From positions 1-6,531 of the forward strand of contig DXUR01000151.1 in NCBI GenBank assembly GCA_019417795.1: a DNA stretch of 6,531 nt, given 5' to 3'. The first letter of the stretch is position 1; every line of letters starts with the position of its first letter. Below are positions 4,713-6,531 of the stretch, piece after piece. The notes below the pieces were generated by a model. The model was not told where the DNA came from, made no database searches, and saw only the letters and a list, made by a program, of their open reading frames with translations. Both the position numbers and the translations under genes were made by a program. This DNA comes from Clostridiales bacterium (GTDB lineage Bacteria; Bacillota_A; Clostridia; Oscillospirales; Oscillospiraceae).

Positions 4713-4928
4713 ATGTATTACGACTTGGTTGAAAGCGGAAAAAGAATTAAAGCATTGAGAAAGAAACATGGGCTTACACAGGAACAGCTTGCGGAGCAGT
4801 TGGGCGTTGCCGCAAACACCATTGCACGAATTGAAACCGGCAACAGAGGCATCTCTATTGATTTGGCAATCGAATTGGTCGTGCGCTTTGATACAACCCT
4901 TGATTACATATTTTTAGGTCGTGAATAA
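4713..4928 (+). CDS. Small XRE-family regulator (SinR-like), 71 aa
   Basis: The protein is nearly all helix-turn-helix: GKRIKALRKKHGLTQEQLAE, then QLGVAANTIARIETGNRGIS and LAIELVVRFDTTLDYIFLGRE. This length and layout are typical of the small single-domain repressors of clostridial ICEs. The start at 4713 follows GGAGGA with a 7-nt spacer, and the protein begins just before the domain. The frame stays open upstream to an ATG at 4623, which also has a strong AAGGAGG. That would add 30 residues with no domain character, encoded across a 13-bp inverted repeat. Both starts may be used; 4713 is preferred. The targets are unknown, but its position before the mazF operon suggests control of the element's downstream genes. 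Confidence 0.85.
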   Translation: MYYDLVESGKRIKALRKKHGLTQEQLAEQLGVAANTIARIETGNRGISIDLAIELVVRFDTTLDYIFLGRE

Positions 4929-5015
4929 CCTCAAAACTATACCTACGAGGCAATAAAAACTTGCATGAGGAACAGGTACAATTTAGATACAGCCAAAGAA
5001 AATCGGCTGCTTGAT

Positions 5016-5031
5016 CCTTGAAAACTGAATA
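5016..5031 (+). promoter_or_regulatory. boxA-like antitermination sequence
   Basis: CCTTGAAAACTGAATA closely resembles the boxA-containing stretch found in Firmicute rRNA leaders and spacers, where NusB/S10 bind nascent RNA to prevent termination. Here it precedes a long structured leader and an operon interrupted by a strong terminator (6154-6193). The match is by eye only. Confidence 0.4.
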
Positions 5032-5377
5032 CACAGTCATCGAATACGTTCCTGTTGCCGGTGCGAGAGCATCAGCCACATCAGCGGTACGCCGTGACGT
5101 ATCGGACAGAGAAACAGAACGACTTTCTTCTATAAATTAAGCAGTTGTCTCTCTCCCGATGCCAGCGATCAATACTGGCTTGTAAATATTGGGTTGCTCC
5201 CAATACGGCCATGAAAGCAACAGGATTAAAGATACTTCTCTACGGAGCTGGCGGAGAACCCGGCAGAGGTTAGATTCCTATGGAACTGATTCGCAATCAG
5301 TCGTTCGGTGATTCCCTGAGGGCGTAAGCCCTCTTTCCCAGGGGTGCGTGGCAAATATGGGACACATAGACTTTTGG

Positions 5378-5409
5378 ACTGACTGCCTGATTCATTTCAG
5401 GCAGTCAGT
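5378..5409 (+). other. Strong hairpin upstream of mazF
   Basis: ACTGACTGCCTGA (5378-5390) and TCAGGCAGTCAGT (5397-5409) are a perfect 13-bp inverted repeat with a 6-nt loop. It is followed by TATTACAT rather than a T-run, so it is probably not an efficient terminator. It ends 33 bases before the mazF start and could be an operator or an RNA element controlling toxin output. Confidence 0.6.
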
Positions 5410-5442
5410 TATTACATACCCAACGAAAGGAGGTCATGGCAA

Positions 5443-5850
5443 ATGATGAAAGAAAATTGGGTATATTGCCGTGGTGATATTTATTGCGCCAATCTGGACC
5501 CGGTAGTTGGGTCGGAACAAGGCGGCATCCGTCCGGTTATCGTCATTCAGAACGATACCGGTAATAAACACGCTCCCACATTGATTGTGGCAACGGTCAC
5601 CACCAGAATCCATAAGAAAGCGAATATGCCGACGCACTTTGTTATTTACGACAATCCTGCATTCAAAGAAGCGTCCGTTGTTCAGCTGGAACAGATTCGC
5701 ACCATTGATAAGAGCAGGATTGATAATTACTTAGGTAAGGTAACGCCCCGTGAAATGGTAGCGATTGAGAAAGCCTTATCCGTCAGCCTGGCAATGGAGC
5801 AGCTGAAAAAGCGTTCCACAAAACATAAAGCAAAGAAAACGAAGGAGTGA
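5443..5850 (+). CDS. mazF: MazF/PemK-family toxin (endoribonuclease), 135 aa
   Basis: The protein closely follows the Firmicute MazF/NdoA pattern: RGDIYCANLDPVVGSEQGG, then IRPVIVIQNDTGNKHAPTL, TLIVATVTTRI, and VVQLEQIRTIDKSRIDNYLG. These proteins cut single-stranded mRNA at short sequence motifs. Arg30 (in GGIRPV) and Thr53 (in ATVTT) correspond to the catalytic pair known in Bacillus MazF. It is about 15-20 residues longer than usual, with a Lys-rich tail (KKRSTKHKAKKTKE). The start at 5443 has AAAGGAGG 9 nt upstream; the adjacent ATG at 5446 is equally possible. No MazE-like antitoxin lies upstream. The next gene, 6 nt downstream, encodes an excisionase-like protein. In clostridial ICEs such lone PemK-like genes are common and may serve element maintenance or regulation. 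Confidence 0.92.
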   Translation: MMKENWVYCRGDIYCANLDPVVGSEQGGIRPVIVIQNDTGNKHAPTLIVATVTTRIHKKANMPTHFVIYDNPAFKEASVVQLEQIRTIDKSRIDNYLGKVTPREMVAIEKALSVSLAMEQLKKRSTKHKAKKTKE

Positions 5851-5856
5851 ACATAA

Positions 5857-6093
5857 ATGTTTGAAGAAAGAATCGCTGCCATGAATCAGCGCACCGAAGA
5901 AGCGATGGCTGCTAACGCAGTTCAGTTTGATAAGAGAACCTATACGGTTGATGAGATTCAGGATATTCTGGGCATCAGCAGAACCAGTGCATACAACCTT
6001 GTGAAAAAGAAGGTTTTTCATAGTGTCCGCATTGGCGGCAGCATCAGAATCTCCAAAAAGAGTTTTGATGAGTGGTTGGATCATCAAATGTAA
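5857..6093 (+). CDS. Excisionase-like helix-turn-helix protein (HTH_17 type), 78 aa
   Basis: Residues about 27-75 form a MerR-like/excisionase-type winged helix: YTVDEIQDILGISRTSAYNL, then VKKKVFHSVRIGGSIRISKK and SFDEWLDHQM. The first 25 residues (EERIAAMNQRTEEAMAANAV) look helical. Such proteins bind and bend DNA, either as recombination directionality factors with a tyrosine integrase or as small regulators. The AAGGAG ribosome binding site overlaps the mazF stop region and the gap is 6 nt, so the two are co-transcribed and probably translationally coupled. Being next to a MazF without MazE raises the possibility that it acts as antitoxin or autoregulator, but no antitoxin motif is visible. 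It could instead be the element's Xis. Confidence 0.85.
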   Translation: MFEERIAAMNQRTEEAMAANAVQFDKRTYTVDEIQDILGISRTSAYNLVKKKVFHSVRIGGSIRISKKSFDEWLDHQM

Positions 6094-6095
6094 GA

Positions 6096-6128
6096 TTTGT
6101 CAAGGGTGTCGTACAACCCGGCGACAAA
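6096..6128 (+). promoter_or_regulatory. Leader hairpin containing an anti-ribosome-binding-site segment
   Basis: TTTGTC (6096-6101) pairs with GACAAA (6123-6128), and inner GGGT (6104-6107) pairs with ACCC (6116-6119). Within it, TCGTACAACC (6109-6118) is the exact complement of GGTTGTACGA (6202-6211), which covers the end of the next gene's ribosome binding site and the first base of its ATG. The two pairings exclude each other, as in an RNA switch. Confidence 0.5.
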
Positions 6129-6129
6129 C

Positions 6130-6158
6130 TTCAAAACATATTGAGAGTTCGATAAAAT
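6130..6158 (+). promoter_or_regulatory. Weak promoter candidate inside the terminator leader
   Basis: TTCAAA (6130-6135), a 17-bp spacer and TAAAAT (6153-6158) would start transcription near 6165, inside the 5' arm of the terminator stem. Such a transcript could not form the full terminator. The -35 match is poor. Confidence 0.3.
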
Positions 6159-6193
6159 GTAGCCATGACAAGAAACACATGGCTACATTTTTT
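6154..6193 (+). terminator. Strong intrinsic terminator or attenuator between two operon genes
   Basis: AAAATGTAGCCATG (6154-6167) and CATGGCTACATTTT (6178-6191) form a perfect 14-bp stem with a 10-nt loop and a T-run to 6193. It ends 4 bases before the ribosome binding site of the gene at 6211, so transcripts from upstream must pass it to express that gene. Confidence 0.87.
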
Positions 6194-6210
6194 ACATAGG
6201 AGGTTGTACG

Positions 6211-6531
6211 ATGGCGGAAATGAGAAAACGCACGAGTATGTCTGTTCCGGAAATGGGCAGGATGCTTGGTCTTGGAAAAACGGAGTCATACTGGCTCATT
6301 AAGAAGAATTACTTCAAAACCATTCTTGTCGGCAACACCATGAGGGTGATGATCGACAGCTTTGAAGAATGGTATGCCAATCAGTTCAAATACCAGAAGG
6401 TCGATGGAACCCCTCCCGGTGAGGAACTGAAGAAAACTACATATTCAATGGAGGAGCTTGGACAGCGCCTTGGGCTGAAAGAAGCGACTGCTTACGAACT
6501 GGTTGCCAAAGGGCATTTTGATGTGGTCGAT
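6211..6531 (+). CDS. Protein with tandem excisionase-like helix-turn-helix domains, partial (3' end beyond window)
   Basis: The 107 visible codons begin at an ATG with AGGAGG 7 nt upstream (6198-6203), and the frame is open to the window edge. Residues about 9-55 form one excisionase-type domain (SVPEMGRMLGLGKTESYWLI, then KKNYFKTILVGNTMRVMIDS, FEEWYANQFKY). From residue 77 a second, similar one begins (YSMEELGQRLGLKEATAYEL, VAKGHFDVVD) and is cut off. The two repeats share the pattern of a hydrophobic helix, LGL+K/E, then YxLVxK. A DNA-binding role in excision or regulation of the element is likely; enzymatic function is not indicated. Expression would depend on read-through of the terminator just upstream and on access to its ribosome binding site. 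Confidence 0.8.
   Translation, partial: MAEMRKRTSMSVPEMGRMLGLGKTESYWLIKKNYFKTILVGNTMRVMIDSFEEWYANQFKYQKVDGTPPGEELKKTTYSMEELGQRLGLKEATAYELVAKGHFDVVD

Larger units (their letters stand above)
4929..5442 (+). ncRNA. Gene-free 514-base region with dense RNA-like secondary structure
   Basis: No plausible gene is seen. Stems in order: CAGCC/GGCTG (4990-5009); an outer stem of CGA+TACGT with ACGTA+TCG (5041-5049, 5097-5104) enclosing a GAGA-loop hairpin (5060-5073) and a CGG-TACG-CCG hairpin (5085-5094); ATCGG/CCGAT (5101-5105, 5156-5160), which shares bases with the previous outer stem; GCCAG/CTGGC (5161-5179); TATTGGG/CCCAATA (5187-5205); CTCT+GCTGG/CCGGC+AGAG (5238-5268); ACTGA/TCAGT (5285-5301); GAGGGC-GTAA-GCCCTC (5318-5333). 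GNRA and UNCG-type loops on the plus strand argue for a functional RNA: either a long leader of the mazF operon or a separate non-coding RNA. A single-strand replication origin or oriT-like DNA structure is an alternative. I do not recognise a known class. Confidence 0.5.

Noticed and set aside
5259..5325. Possible tRNA: ACTGA-TTCGCAA-TCAGT at 5285-5301 looks like an anticodon arm with a 7-nt loop.
   Set aside because: No matching T arm with a TTCRA-type loop lies at the right distance, and no acceptor stem closes around it; it is kept only as one stem of the structured region.
5436..5477. A short frame starting at ATG 5436 overlapping the mazF start.
   Set aside because: It ends after 13 codons, its start is only 2 nt from the AGG of the ribosome binding site, and it has no recognisable content.
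1..6531. CRISPR arrays or rRNA genes.
   Set aside because: No regularly spaced repeat series and no rRNA sequence is present; the repeats seen are operator-like or hairpin arms.

Overview
The window looks like the regulatory end of an integrative and conjugative element (ICE), or a closely related genomic island, from a low-to-mid GC Firmicute, most likely a gut Clostridia member. The basis is strong AGGAGG-type ribosome binding sites, many intrinsic terminators, a Tn916-type tyrosine integrase, an ImmR/ImmA (ICEBs1-like) repressor and protease pair, a MazF-type toxin and small excisionase-like helix-turn-helix proteins. No housekeeping gene is visible, so the species cannot be named.

Region 1 (1-1800). 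A partial XRE-family regulator with a TTG start (294 to beyond 1, minus strand) reads out of the window. Next to it is a segment bounded by a perfect 25-bp inverted repeat (319-343 and 1705-1729). The segment holds a tyrosine recombinase (1531-395, minus), its terminator, and a near-consensus promoter (1640-1668) pointing outward to the right. The arrangement resembles the Salmonella hin/H-segment switch. In the orientation given, the promoter fires into two consecutive terminator-like hairpins. If the segment were inverted, it would read straight into the ribosome binding site of the left XRE gene. This is the most interesting object here and is an inference from sequence.

Region 2 (1800-2455). 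A second XRE regulator (1914-2291, plus) has its own promoter, an upstream 18-bp palindrome and a terminator. A strong bidirectional terminator (2381-2430) follows.

Region 3 (2455-3800). immR-like repressor and immA-like metalloprotease genes lie on the minus strand. Opposite them is a strong extended -10 promoter (3562-3589) reading right. Four copies of an AACTTCCGAT-type motif lie in and after this control region. This is a lysogeny-type switch: ImmR would repress the rightward operon, and ImmA would cleave ImmR on induction.

Region 4 (3797-4928). A sigma-like/ArpU-like protein of unknown function is followed by tandem terminators and a small SinR-like XRE regulator.

Region 5 (4929-5442). 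About 500 bases have no gene. They are dense in stem-loops, including GNRA and UNCG-type tetraloops, and a boxA-like sequence lies before them. The best guess is a structured leader RNA or non-coding RNA.

Region 6 (5443-6531). A MazF-type toxin is followed closely by a small excisionase-like protein. After a strong terminator that the next gene's transcript must pass or avoid comes a partial gene with two tandem excisionase-like domains. A 10-nt complement upstream could mask that gene's ribosome binding site and start codon.
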